A stretch of DNA of 64,000 nucleotides from Cystobasidiopsis lactophilus (Eukaryota > Basidiomycota > Agaricostilbomycetes > Agaricostilbales > Chionosphaeraceae). Location: positions 806,001 through 870,000 of the forward strand of contig BCIO01000001.1 of NCBI GenBank assembly GCA_001599975.1, given 5' to 3'. Shown one piece after another: positions 24,912-35,829 of this stretch; within the stretch, counting starts at the first letter, position 1, and each line of letters begins with the position of its first letter. The notes beneath the pieces are model-generated. The model worked only from the letters and a program-made list of their open reading frames with translations, did not search any database and had not been told where the DNA came from. The position numbers and the translations under genes are program-made.

Positions 24912-25395
24912 ATCGAGCATTCGTTTCCCGCTTTAGTCCCTGGAGCAAGAAGGTCAGTTTACTCTGTTTGGGATTTGATTTCTCTCGATACTGTCTGACG
25001 CCTCTGCAAAGATAACTGGTGTTGCCACTCGTCCATGCATCGACCAAGCTTCACTCCGGAGCCATTCGACTGTATGTCGCTCGCCCTCTGATCCTCAAAT
25101 ACCGATGTTGATGTGCTTACCAACCTCTGGCATGATTCAGCCGTGCCCAAACTTCGAAATATGCTGCCTTGATGTTCATCCAAAACTAGCGGAGACCCTC
25201 TCCGACCTCTTCCGAAACCGTCTAGTACCTCTCCCGCGGCACTACATCCCACAGCCTTCCCTCAATGCTTTCGGCTTGCCAGCCTGCCCAATTGGTGCTC
25301 AACTCTCAAACGCGAAGGCACTGCCAGCAAAAAAAAAATGATGACGCGCGAGGCGGTTCTGAAAGTCCCGTGCGCAGCCTTTGACTTTCTCGACG
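24912..25395. other. intergenic upstream of the small Cys-tailed gene
   Basis: About 480 bp with a poly-A tract of nine A residues near 25330 and no credible gene. The 3' part should hold upstream activating sites for the TATA-containing promoter at 25396. Confidence 0.5.
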
Positions 25396-25402
25396 TATAA
25401 AA
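25396..25402 (+). promoter_or_regulatory. TATA box
   Basis: TATAAAA followed by a C/T-rich run (GCCCTCTCTCTTCCGC) and an ATG only 35 nt downstream of the box start. Given the usual fungal TATA-to-start distance, the transcript leader would be very short or the first ATG nearly at the cap site. Confidence 0.6.
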
Positions 25403-25430
25403 GCCCTCTCTCTTCCGCTAACTACCAACC

Positions 25431-25751
25431 ATGCCTTCAGAATCAATCCAAACCAAGCAGCAGGCAACGACCCAGAAGGAGAAGGTGGATTCGCCACCGC
25501 CACGAGACACGTTAGAGGAGCAGGACATGCTCAGATTAAGAGGCGGCTGCGGCGTGAGTTGTCATTGTCTCTTCCAGTTTGCCCTATCTAATGCTCCTGA
25601 GCTTGACAGTTCGCTCGAATCGCATTATGTGTCGGTAATTCGCATTTGGCTTGCGTCGTCATCGGGATCAAGCTACATCTTTAACTTCCCTGCCACAGTC
25701 ACGCTGGGTCTATCAGAGATCTGCACTTGCTTCATGTGCTGCCACGGCTGA
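25431..25751 (+). CDS. small LRLRGG / cysteine-tail peptide
   Basis: Three exons: 25431-25553, 25610-25628 (19 nt) and 25699-25751. The first encodes a hydrophilic, disordered N-terminus ending EEQDMLRLRGGCG. Splicing in phase adds FARIALF and then TLGLSEICTCFMCCHG, giving about 64 residues with a hydrophobic, cysteine-rich C-terminus that could be palmitoylated or sit on a membrane. Small fungal proteins of the form acidic leader + RLRGG(C) + Cys-rich tail exist but have no assigned function. The RLRGG resembles the ubiquitin C-terminus, probably by convergence. Splice choice was made by phase and branch-site spacing; unspliced or alternative forms are possible. Confidence 0.6.
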   Translation: MPSESIQTKQQATTQKEKVDSPPPRDTLEEQDMLRLRGGCGVSCHCLFQFALSNAPELDSSLESHYVSVIRIWLASSSGSSYIFNFPATVTLGLSEICTCFMCCHG

Positions 25752-25974
25752 AGAACGACACGGGCTTCTTGGGTTCATGGTTTGCCGATAGAGGTCCGTT
25801 CCAGCTTGACTTTCGGTTGCAGTGTTAGCGCTGAAGCAGCCTCTTGGCAGCGCTACCCAAGGACATTCTCGATACACGTACCTTACGACCTGTCTACGTC
25901 CCTTTACATGTAAATGAAACGAGAACGCATTCTTCCTTCCCACATTCTCGGGTGATCTCGCTTCCGCTCGTGAA

Positions 25975-28342
25975 ATGGCCACTCAACTCGTCTTTTTCCG
26001 ACGGCGTCCTATGTTGAGGAGAGCATCGAGGCCATTGTCTCGGATGGTGTCAACTACAGCAGCGAAGAGGTCCCAAGAGGCCACGCCTAACCGAATGCTT
26101 CAATTCGAAGCTGACCTGCCCAAGCTGCCGGTTAACACTCTGATCGAAACGAGCGCAAAGTGGCTTGACACGGTCAAGTTTTGCACGACTCCAGAAAGCT
26201 ATCAGCGATGCCAGCAGCTCGCCGAGGACTTTGTGAACTCTCCTGTGGCTAAAGAGTTGCAGGTCCGGCTGAGGGCGAGGGCCGAGGAGAAGGACAACTG
26301 GCTCGCGGACTGGTGGAACGAGCTGGCCTATATGGCAGTTCGGGATCCTTTGTGCTCTGCCAACTACTTCTACAGCCATTCGTAAGGACACTTTCAATCT
26401 GTGAGGAGCGCGGAATTTCATGCGATTGGTAGGGACGATAAATCGCGGCGGACTCCTGCTTTGAGGGCTGCTGGCCTCGTCAGAGCCTTGCTCTTCTTTC
26501 GAAGAATGGTTGAAACGTAGGTTGCGTCCCTGTCCATCCGCGACTGGGGCTTCCCTTGACGCCAAATGTAAAGCGGGGTCCTCGAACCCGAGATGGTCCG
26601 CACTACGCCTTTGGCCATGTCAAGCTACGTCTACCTGTTCAACGCAAGTCGCTACCCGGCCAAGGACGTCGACTACGCTAAGAAGTTTGATCCCAACTCG
26701 CACAACCACATTGTCGTCCTCCGGCATGGCAAGTTTTTCAAGGTCGATGTTGTGGACGGCGCCGGCGAGTTTCTTAGCCAGGCTGATCTAGAATCGTGAG
26801 CGTTGTGAATGTGAATGGCATGTGTAGAGGCTCATTTTTGAGTCTAGCCAATTCAACAAAATCTTGAGTGCCGCTGGCACCAAGGAAGTGGACTATCCTA
26901 TTGGAGCTCTCACCACCGACGACCGAGACGCATGGGCTGCTGCAAGAGACGAGCTTGTGACGGCTGGTCCGTCAAATGCTGCCAACCTCGAAATCATCGA
27001 GAGCAGCATCATCAACGTATGCTTGGACTCGGTCAAGCCGGTCACCAGGGATCAAGTCTCGTGGAACCTGTGGATCGGACAAGACCACTACAACCGCTGG
27101 ATGGACAAGCATTCCTGTGAGTTACACCCTACGCATCGGGGCCTTGCCAGCGAAGGCTGACAGTTCTGGCTTGCAAAGTGATTGTGACTGACAATGCCAA
27201 GTCTGGGTTCAACGGCGAGCACTCATGCATGGACGGCACTCCGACCTGTCGCTTGAACGATTTCATTTGCCGAGCGCTCAGTGCCAACAAGGTGGACCTT
27301 GGCAACCCGACGGCATCCGCCACGTTGCCAGAGCCGAAGGAGCTTGTCTTCCAGCTGAACGACAAAGTGAAGTCGGCTATTGACAGCTCCAAGAAGGCGT
27401 ACGCCAGGGTCCGCGAGGACCACGAGATGCATGTTCTGCTCTACGAGGCCTACGGCAAGAATGCGATCAAAAAGTTCAAGACCAGTCCGGATGGCTGGGC
27501 GCAGTTGATCATGCAGCTAGCGCACTACAAGATGGAGGGCAAGCTGGCCGGCACGTACGAGAGCGCCCAGGTGCGCAAGTTCAAGCAAGGCCGCACTGAG
27601 GTGATCCGGAGCGCCACGCCGGAAGCTTTGGAGTGGTGCAAGGCTATGGAAGACCCAAAAGTGCCCGTTAGTTTGATTTCCCCTCTTGGAAGCTGTTCTT
27701 GAGACTCGTTGGTCTGACGCGGTTTGGTTTTGCGTTACACAGGCTCTACGTCGTCTTGAACTGCTGCGAAAAGGTGCGCCAATTGTGCTTTGATGGCGGT
27801 GGCCATTTCCTTATGAGAAATGCAGCGGTGAATGCCCATACGTCCTATGCGGCGATGGCAGCAGATGGCAAGGGTGTGGACCGCCACTTTTTTGGTGCGC
27901 GAGACTTCCTCCCATCTGGACTTTTGAACCTCTAGCTCAAGCAATATAAACAGGCCTCAAGATGCTCCTCAAGCCTGGTGAAGAGCTACCGGCCATCTAC
28001 AAGGAGCCCGCCTTTGCCACCGCGTCGACTTGGATCATGTCGACTTCCAACTTGAGCTCAGACTACTTCAATAGGTGCGCCTGCCCAATGCAAGCTTACA
28101 ATGTGCTTTTTTATTTGCTTAAACCCCGTTTCTGTGACAGTTGGGGCTTCCAAGAGGTCGTCGACAATGGCTTTGGCATCGCCTACTCGGTCGACAACGA
28201 CAACCTGCGGTTCTGCATTTGCACCAAGACGGGCAAGGCGCAGGAGTTCTTGCACTATATCCAAGAGAGCGCGGGAGAGATCAAGGCGATGATGGAGAGC
28301 GGCTTGGGCGACGAGGCGGGTTTGGGTCGATCCAAGCTCTGA
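25975..28342 (+). CDS. CAT2: carnitine O-acetyltransferase, mitochondrial and peroxisomal
   Basis: Moves acetyl groups between CoA and carnitine for shuttling between peroxisome, cytosol and mitochondrion. About nine introns are inferred; exons join to read a basic presequence (MATQLVFFRRRPMLRRASRP), LPKLPVNTLIETSAKWLDTV, DNWLADWWNELAYMAVRDPL, RAAGLVRALLFFRRMVETGV, TTPLAMSSYVYLFNASRYPA, FNGEHSCMDGTPTCRLNDF, ELLRKAVNAHTSYAAMAADG and KGVDRHFFGLKMLLK. His of VDRHFFGL is the catalytic base of the family. WIMSTSNLSSDYFN and NSWGFQEVVDNGFGIAYSVD are the C-terminal substrate-site motifs. The protein ends GLGRSKL, a canonical PTS1. Presequence plus SKL predicts dual targeting, as in yeast Cat2, perhaps with alternative starts. 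Confidence 0.93.
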
Positions 28343-29652
28343 AAGGGACTTGGAATTGCAACGATTAATATGTGCGCTTTGTCTTCTGCCTTGTCTTGAA
28401 CTTCATATTCACCTCTTGAGCAGTACTTTGCAGCAACTCTGGCGATTTGCCACCCGGCAAAAGCCGAGGCCAGGGCGGTTAGAGCCTTGAGCGCGTGGCG
28501 ATGGGCGGTTGGGTCTCACTGTCTCCTCTCCTCTGCCTTCTTGCTCTTTGTTCCGCTAGCCTTCACTTTTGAAAATCTTAATGTTGCCATTTTGCTGCTT
28601 TCGAAGTTGAGATTGCCCAGCCTCCTGCCCGTTGGGATGCGGCTCGATTCCATCGCGTTTCCCGTGGCCCTGTTCACGTTTTTGCCACCCAAACTTTCCT
28701 GCTCGAGAGCGGACTTGAGGCCTGGCAGCTGCTTGTCAAAATCGTGATTTTTAACGATTGAATGGGCGGAGCTCCCCCGGATTCGCGCACGGGCCCGCCC
28801 TCATTGATTTTTTGGCGCCGAACCTTCAGGCAAATGGCGCTGTGGGCTTGGGTCGCGCGTTTCGCTGCATTTTGATGGGCTTGGATGGTGTTTGGGCTGT
28901 TTCTTAAAGTATGTCTCTCAGAGAGCGAGCCGATTTGGAAGGCAGAGAGCTCGAATTTGAACGTGGTGCTCCCTGAGATGGCCTTGAGCTCTTCCATTGC
29001 TTTGGCTGCAGCCTTGTCGTCTGTAGCCATCTCAAGGACACCAAGAGGTCCCACAATTTGGTCAGATCATATGGAGAAAAAAAAAGCGAGCCGTTTGCCC
29101 CCATGAGGCGACGACTTGGCTTGCTTCCGTTCCGCCAACTGTACTGTCCGCTGCTGTTCTTACTCTTGTACAAAATGACACACAAGAAGGCCTCTCACCA
29201 GTGGCAGCCTCCAGAGCCCCAGGATTCGGGCTGGCCGGCTGCTCGAGGAAGTGCATCTGCTTCGTCACCGCCGCCGCCCGTCGCAGCAGTCTCACCAAGG
29301 CGGCAACGTCTTCCACGCCGTACGTGTATTTCTTCTTGTCCTCCTTCGCCCCCCGTTGCCGTCCGCCTTGGCCTAGGTTGAGGTCAAGGTGGCAACTAAA
29401 CGGGGGAGGCGATACCACACTCCGCATCTTCTTCCAACAAGCTAGGGGGCTGGCTCCCTCCGGGGATTAGAGCGCGTTCAATCAATTAGGTGGCCAGCGC
29501 CTGTCTGCTGAAGTCCGCTACGCCCCTGGCTTCGTCGACTCCCGAGCAGCTCCTTCTCCTTTGGCTTTTGGCCCTCTCCCTCTCTGGCTCTTGCCCTCTT
29601 TCATCTGACTTTTTGCCGCGCTCCATCTGACTCAATTTACTGTGCTTCGCAG
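28343..29652. other. unresolved region; likely 5' exons of the next gene and/or a small minus-strand gene
   Basis: Two readings compete. On plus, a GC-rich promoter-like segment (about 28760-28800) precedes ATG 28911 (MSLRERADLEGRELEFE), and a frame near 29205-29320 (RAGRLLEEVHLLRHRRRPSQ) could join the exon at 29653. On minus, frames read KKKYTYGVEDVAALVRLLRR (about 29340) and MATDDKAAAKAMEELKAISG (ATG near 29026). I cannot decide between them from sequence alone. Confidence 0.3.
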
Positions 29653-31060
29653 CCTGTCAACGCTCCGGGCGCCAGGTTCGGCAACGACTCTGGCGACAAG
29701 CACTACTACTTCATTCTGAACGTCGGGCGTGCGGGTCCCTCCCGCAAGATCAAGCGGGTCGAGCCGGGAAGAGAGTCTACACCTAAGAAGCGAGCGGCCT
29801 CTCCCGTTGAGGGTGGCGCTGAGGCGGAGACAACGCCCACCAAGCGAGCTCGCGCGGATGGCGGTGACCGAGGTGCGTCTTTGGTCTCTCTGCTTCCTCG
29901 CGCGCAGTCAGGACTGATTCCAAGGGTAAAGGTGGCGACGGAGAGGTGGAAGGAGCGGGAGATGCGCCTTTTGCTGCCAGATCAAACGTTTCGTCGCCGT
30001 CCGACTACGGCCCACCACCACCACCACCCGCCCCTCCAGCGTCTCCAAGTCCGGCTCCCCGCCCGCCCATCTCCAAGCCGGTCGTTGGCCTACAGCTGCC
30101 CGGGGTGTCGCTGGAAGCCAAGTCTTCGCCCGATCCAGTGCCACCTGCCCCATTCCGTGTGGCCAAGGCTTTTGACACGCCCTTCTTGCCCGCGTATCGC
30201 TTGCCAGGTCCATCGTATCGCAGCGGCCATGTCAAGCCGGCGCAGCTGCCTTTCGCTAAAGTCCACCAAATTTGGCAAAAGGTGGAGGTGCCTTTGACCG
30301 TGGCTCTGGCACGCTTCCTGGAGCGCCAACCCTGCTCTTCTAGAGCCCAGCCCCAAACGGAAGCCATCTCTGACATGGTCACGCACGGGTTTGCGGTGCC
30401 GGATGGCAAGGTCTTGCTCAATGCATACAGCATGCTCCACATCATCCTCGCTGACCGCGACGAGAAGTAAGGTCTTGCGGCTCTTCACCCCTATGCAGTC
30501 TAACGAAAGGCCACGTCTCCACAGGTACGACATCGACAAAGCCGTCGTCTACAACATCATCTGCATGCTCAACGTCGACTCCCTTGTCAACAGTGAAGAG
30601 ATTTTCGATTTGGACCAGATCTTGGGCATCTGCAAAGCCTTGGACCAGCTTGCTGTCTTCCTTGGTACGCGGGCCTTTCTAGAATCTTTGCTTGACGTCC
30701 ACTGAGCATTCACGCATTATAGATTCGCAGCACCTCAGCCAGCTTGGCCTGCGCTTCCTGAAAGACGCTGCGTCTCTGCTGTCACGTGGCATCCCTGCCG
30801 AAGAATACGAGCAACAGGTTGTGCAAAAAGCCCAGCGCAAGGCCTTGAAGAGCGTTGGCACCAAGGTCGATGACTTGAGCAGCACCGTGAAGAGCGGAAT
30901 GGCCGGCCTGGCGGCGCGGCTGGACCGCCTCGAAAAGACCCATACTACCACCAGCTCGCCGTCTCGTGGCTTTGGCAACCTCGGCATCAAGGACCCGCTC
31001 GATAGCAGCGGCGCTCCTTCGTCCTTGTCGCCCTCTCGAGATCAGCAAGGCCGCCGCTAG
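29653..31060 (+). CDS. orphan, probably nuclear protein (5' end not found)
   Basis: Four firm exons: 29653-29872, 29911-30468, 30525-30665 and 30724-31060. The first begins at an acceptor (cttcgcag) and reads APGARFGNDSGDKHYYFILN. Two nuclear-localisation-like stretches follow (PSRKIKRVEPGRES and TPKKRAASP ... TPTKRARAD), then a Pro-rich linker with a run of prolines (PPPPPPAPPASPSPAPRP). A helical C-terminal domain follows (SDMVTHGFAVPDGKVLLNAY, IICMLNVDSLVNSEEIFDLD, QHLSQLGLRFLKDAASLLSR), then a short coiled coil (TKVDDLSSTVKSGMAGLAAR) and a Ser-rich end. I recognise no family. Upstream coding exon(s) with the start codon must exist in 28.9-29.6 kb. Confidence 0.65.
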
Positions 31061-31373
31061 CCCGCCGCCTGCTCGATGAACTCGATTATATTCCCAATTA
31101 CGAATACCACTTTCCCTTTAGCGTCTCTGTCATCCTCCAACGATCTTCTCATTCTCGCCCACGGACAATGGCCTTTCAACCGCCTCTGGCTTTCTTACTC
31201 TCTGGACTTTCCCCTTGATTCTCTTGCAAAGCAGATGTATATAAACAGTCTTAAAAAGCACCCAAAAAAGCATCAGTGTCCTTCATTGTATCCATAAAGT
31301 CTCATTTGCAAGGGGCCGGCCAACAGCAGAAGCATGTACAGAATGTCCGCTTCTCCCCTATTCCCACCTACGC
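31061..31373. other. convergent 3' flanks
   Basis: 313 bp between the orphan gene and SLA2 stops, pyrimidine-rich on plus. No gene is seen. Confidence 0.6.
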
Positions 31374-34300
31374 TCACGTCGCCGTGTCGTCGTTGTGCTG
31401 TAGATCAAAGTAAAGTCAGCTCTGAGCCCACGCAGGAGAGCGGAAGCCAACTCACGTAACCATGCTTGCGCATGTCGGCCAGCTTCCGTCTTGCATCCGT
31501 CAGCTCTCGCTCCAATGTCACGATGGACACCTGCCGAAAACGTCAGCTTGCAGAAGAGCAAAGAGCAGCAGAACGCACCTGGGCCTCCATCTCCCTGATC
31601 TTGAACTCTTGGTTGCCCATGTTGCCATAGTCGAGGCGGTCTTCGTTCGCCACGCTCTGCTGGGCGATGATGGCTTTGACCTGCTTAACGAGCGCCTTGC
31701 AGGCATCGGTCACGGCCTTGGCGGCCACTTCGAGCTTCTCCTGCGTCTTGCTCATGAAGGCGCTCTTCACGCGCGAGGCCTGGACGAGTTGAGCCGTCGC
31801 TGCCGCCACTTCGTTGGAGGCGACAATCAGCTGATCCAGCGACTTGTGGCCAGAGATGACGCCGTCGGCCGTCTCGATGAGGGTCGTCGTCGCCCACGCC
31901 ACCGAGCGGGCAGCGGAGAGCAAGCCTTCCGTCCACCGGTTGTTGCGCTTGTAAAACGCCTGTGCAGAGCTGGAGCCGCGCCCCTGTGACACAATCTCTT
32001 GCTGGTTGGCTGCCGACGCCGCGATGAGCTTGGCGATGGCGCCCGTGATGGCCATGGCCGCCGCCAAAATGGTGTCGTGCACTTGGATGTCGACCGACGA
32101 GTAGCGCGAGCTGTCTTTGGGTCGAGCCATGAGCTGCTGCAGCTTTTTCGTGGCGTCCTCGATGGCCTTGGCAGCCGCCGACATCTCCTGCTCCACCAGG
32201 TCGCCAATCTCGCCGTTCGCCTTGGCCAGGTTCTGCGACTTGGGCACTAGCTGCTCGACCGCTGTGGCCAAGCCTTGAAGCGCGGTCCTGGCCTCCATGC
32301 CTTGGCGCACAACAATCTCCTTCTTGGCCGCCACCGTGGAGCCTTCCAGGCGGTACGACTGGAGCGCCAAAAACAGGCGGACGATGGCGTCGCCGGGCGT
32401 CTTGGCCTTTTGGATCATCTTTTCCACCGCGTCATCGTCCTTCGCCAGGCGGGTGATGCCTTTAGTGTCGGCCAGCACGTCCGAAATGACTTGGGCCAGC
32501 GCGTTGGCCGTCTTGATGACCTCGACGTGCTCGCCGCCTTTTTCCCCGCCAACATAAAGCGAAAAGGTCGAAGAGAAGTCCATTAGAGCCGTAGAGCCTT
32601 GTTCGATGGCAGACAGCGTGAGCTCGGGAGTGGCGTTGGTGTTGCCCATCTGCATCGCCGACTCCAGTTCGTAAATTGAGTCGTCCACCTTCGACACGCA
32701 GGCTTGTAGGATCGAGTCGATGATGGCGTTCAGTTTCTTGTGCTGGTCGAGCAGCAGATTGTCGATCTGGGCGTTGACAGCCTCTTCCGCCTCGCCTTGG
32801 GCGCCGTGCGAATGCGCCAGCCGGTTCATGGCTTCGTCCAGCGAGACCTGCAGGATCTCCACCTCTTGGTCCTTGTCGGACCGGACGCGGTCGATCTCGG
32901 CGCCGTGGTCGTCCAACTTTTGAAGCAGCTCGTCGATCCGCATTTGTTTTGCCTGGTGGCAAAAAAGAAACGTCGTCTCGTCAGGCAGTGCTTATTGACC
33001 AGCAGCAGGCTGCAAACTCACCCTGAGGGAATCTTCCAGGTCTGTGAGCTGGCGGTTGTACTTGCTGAGCAAGCCAGAAACTTCGCTGCTCTTGTTGCTG
33101 GCGGCATCCTGGGCTCGCTCTTCGGCAAAGCGCAAGTCCCGCCGTAGCCGCTCCAACTCCTCCTTGTTGGACTGTGAAAAGCATCGCATTGCGGTTGAGA
33201 ATTGACGCGTGCAAAAGTGGGCAAACGACGGTGGAAAGCTCACACTTCGCAAACGATCCGTCTCAAACCTGGCGCGGTCTCGCTCTCGAATCATGTCGGC
33301 CAGCTCGAGGTTCTTGGCCTTCATATCCCGCTCCATGCGCTCCATCTTGTCGATGCTTTCCTGCGCCGAGTTGGCCTTGAGCGCCATTTGCTTTTGGCGG
33401 GCCAGCAACTCCAAGTGCTCGGTGCGCAGCTGGGTGTACAGCTTGGCCAGCGCCTCGTATTTGTTCCGCCAGAGAGTGACCTGGTCTTGTAGACCCTTGA
33501 GCAGCTCGTCTTTCGAATTGAGCTGGGCCTGGATGTTGCCGCCGATGCCCTGAAGTTCCATTTCCAACGCCTTGACTCTCTGTGTAGTCAAGAATCAGCA
33601 GCAGCTAGCAAGGCGAAACAGAACAATCCGAACGCACCCGGTCGTACTGCTCCAGCATCATCTGGTCTCTCTCATACTGCCCCCGCATGGCCAATATCTC
33701 CCGCTCGAGCTCCTGCTGGCGCCCGTTGGCGTGCATGGCCATCTGCTGCCTGGCGAGCTCTTCCTGGGCGAGCCGCTCGCGCTCGGCCTGCAGGCGCTGC
33801 TGCTCCTCAAAGTCGCGCTGCGAGCGCAGCTTCTCCTCGGCCAGCCGGCGTGCATCCTCCTCCCGCTGGCGCTGCAAGGCCGATTGCTCGGCGTTCTTCT
33901 TGTCCTCGAACTCTTTCAACATGCGCGCCTGCTCGTCGATGTTGGTGGACGGCGCCCTCGGGATGGGCGTGTCGTTGGCTGGGCGGCGCGGCAGGTCTGG
34001 GCCGTCCGGTGGCAAGTCGACCAAATTGGGCGGCTCTTGGGGCAGCTTAGGGACGTTGATGAGGGCGGTGAGGTATTTGAGGTTGGAGCATTCGTAGTAG
34101 AACTTGCGGAGGTTGTAGTGCTGGGAGGAGAAGCGGAGGCGAAGAGGTTCGAGAGCGTCCGAAGCGACTTCGCCGGCGCCTGCCCACGTTGCCGCCCGCT
34201 CAACACCCAGAGTCAACGGTAAACACAAGCGGAGAAAACGCACTGCGGTGGAGGGCCCTCATCATGCTGACGATGAAGCGGTAGATGCCATAGCTCTCCT

Positions 34301-35151
34301 TGACGAGCGGCACGAGGGCGGAGATGCGGCACTCGTTGTTCGTCGAGCCGCGGAAGTGGGCGAAGATGAGCTTTTGGAAGGAGTCGATCTGGTCCTGCAA
34401 GGCCATTAGGTCGGAGATGATCTCGTAGCCCTCGTTCGGGTCAGCAATCTTCTTGAGCGTGATGTACTCCTGGTACTCGAACAGGCCCTGGAACTCTCGG
34501 TTGTTGCGGTGGAACTTGAGCTTAGCCAGTAGTAAGGTGACATAGGCCCGGATTAGAGCCCCGTAGCCTGGTTCAGCGCATGCCAAGTTGAGCCATCGAG
34601 TCGGTTCATGCGTCGAACAATGCAGCTCGCACCTCGTTGACCGCTGGCGTCTACTGTCCGCGCGCAAGTCTCCAGCCATCCAGTGTTCTGCTGGGCTTCT
34701 TTGAGGCACTGTGTGGTGCAAGCAACAGGCAAAGCATTGTCAGCGCCACCATCGCCCAAATCTCGGGAGCGGGCCGACCGACGCACAATCGCATGGCCGT
34801 CTTGGAGGACCTTGTGGATGAGGATGAGCGCTTTGAAGGTCTGCACCTCGTCGGAGAGGATGGGCAGCACGCGGAGGCCGGTCCAGATGGAGAGGGAGGA
34901 GTGGTAGTCGTGCGTGTAGACGATGCACTTGCGGACGTGCTTGGCCTTGGGCGCCGTCTCGTCTGCGGTGGTCGCCTTCTTGATGTTCAGCGCCAGCTCT
35001 GACTCGGCTGCGTCCTTCTGGATGGGCCGAGTCGGGTAATGATCTGAACATTGTTGCCGCATTGGCAACCAGCAATCAGCTCGGCGGTCCTGGCCTGCAG
35101 CCAAGGGCAGCGCTGCTCACCGTCATTCCGGTTGATGTAGTCCGACGACAT
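31374..35151 (-). CDS. SLA2: Sla2/HIP1R-type endocytic adaptor
   Basis: Links clathrin-coated pits to actin. MSSDYINRND starts at 35151. The ANTH domain follows over several exons (PKAKHVRKCIVYTHDYHSSL, ALILIHKVLQDGHAI, CLKEAQQNTGWLETCARTVD, GYGALIRAYVTLLLAKLKFH, FEYQEYITLKKIADPNEGYE). Next is a Pro-rich linker, then a long coiled coil rich in Glu, Gln and Arg (ALQRQREEDARRLAEEKLRS). The C-terminal THATCH/I-LWEQ actin-binding module has QAFYKRNNRWTEGLLSAARS, VAWATTTLIETADGVISGHK, QLIVASNEVAAATAQLVQAS and SKTQEKLEVAAKAVTDACKA. The end is KLADMRKHGYHNDDTAT after a last intron. Size and domain order match fungal Sla2/End4. The Ark1/Prk1-type kinase at 45141-48439, known to act on the same endocytic patches, is encoded 10 kb away. 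Confidence 0.94.
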
Positions 35152-35829
35152 GGCGACAACGCTGAAGCCGTTCGGGCGTCCCGACGGCAGCTGGCACTGG
35201 ACGAACGGGGAAGAAGGGAGGCTCGACCTCAAACGATGACCTGCCTGCCTTGCGGACTTGGTGCTCGCTTTCGGTTCTCGTCAAACCTGCTGTTTTGGTG
35301 AAAAGTGATTCATTTCCAACGAGCGGTTGCCATTCATGACTCCGAGGTATTCCTTTCTGCGCATGCATTGCCACACTGCTGCTCAGCGTCTGCGGACCGG
35401 CGTCGCCGAATAAAGACGCTCATTATGTGTCTGCGACTTATACTACCTTCACTCCGTCTGTGAAGATTCCAGACTCGTAGGCTATCGCATGACCAGGGCA
35501 GACTTCGAACCTCTGCTCTGAGATGGCTCTATCCTCCTCATCTACCCTCCTCATCTATCCCCTAGTTTACGCTGCTTCCTATGGAGAGACTGACTGATAG
35601 GGTATCCTTGATGTAAGCCGTCCGGTCCACGACTAATGAACCTGCACTGCCTCGGCGGTGCGTTCTCTGAAAGAAGGAACCGGGCATTCGATGGCGCTCT
35701 TTGCTCTGACCCACCACGGTCCTGTCTAAAACTGCGAGCCAGTCTTGCCCTGTCTTTGCTGTTTGCCCTTGGTGCCCATCGCTGCACGACTTCTCTTTTC
35801 GGGCTTTCGCCTACGACTGTTTTTTAGAT
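35152..35829. other. divergent intergenic region
   Basis: 678 bp between the starts of SLA2 (minus) and the SET gene (plus). Small open frames only. A duplicated TCCTCATCTA...CCTCATCTATC pair lies at about 35535-35560. No gene is seen. Confidence 0.55.

Noticed and set aside
25431-25553. LRLRGG peptide as a ubiquitin-family gene
   Set aside because: There is no ubiquitin fold before the RGG; the leader is short, polar and disordered, so only the tail resembles ubiquitin.
31462-33553. Several long plus-strand frames antisense to SLA2
   Set aside because: They mirror the GC-rich codon use of the SLA2 coding strand and encode no recognisable protein.
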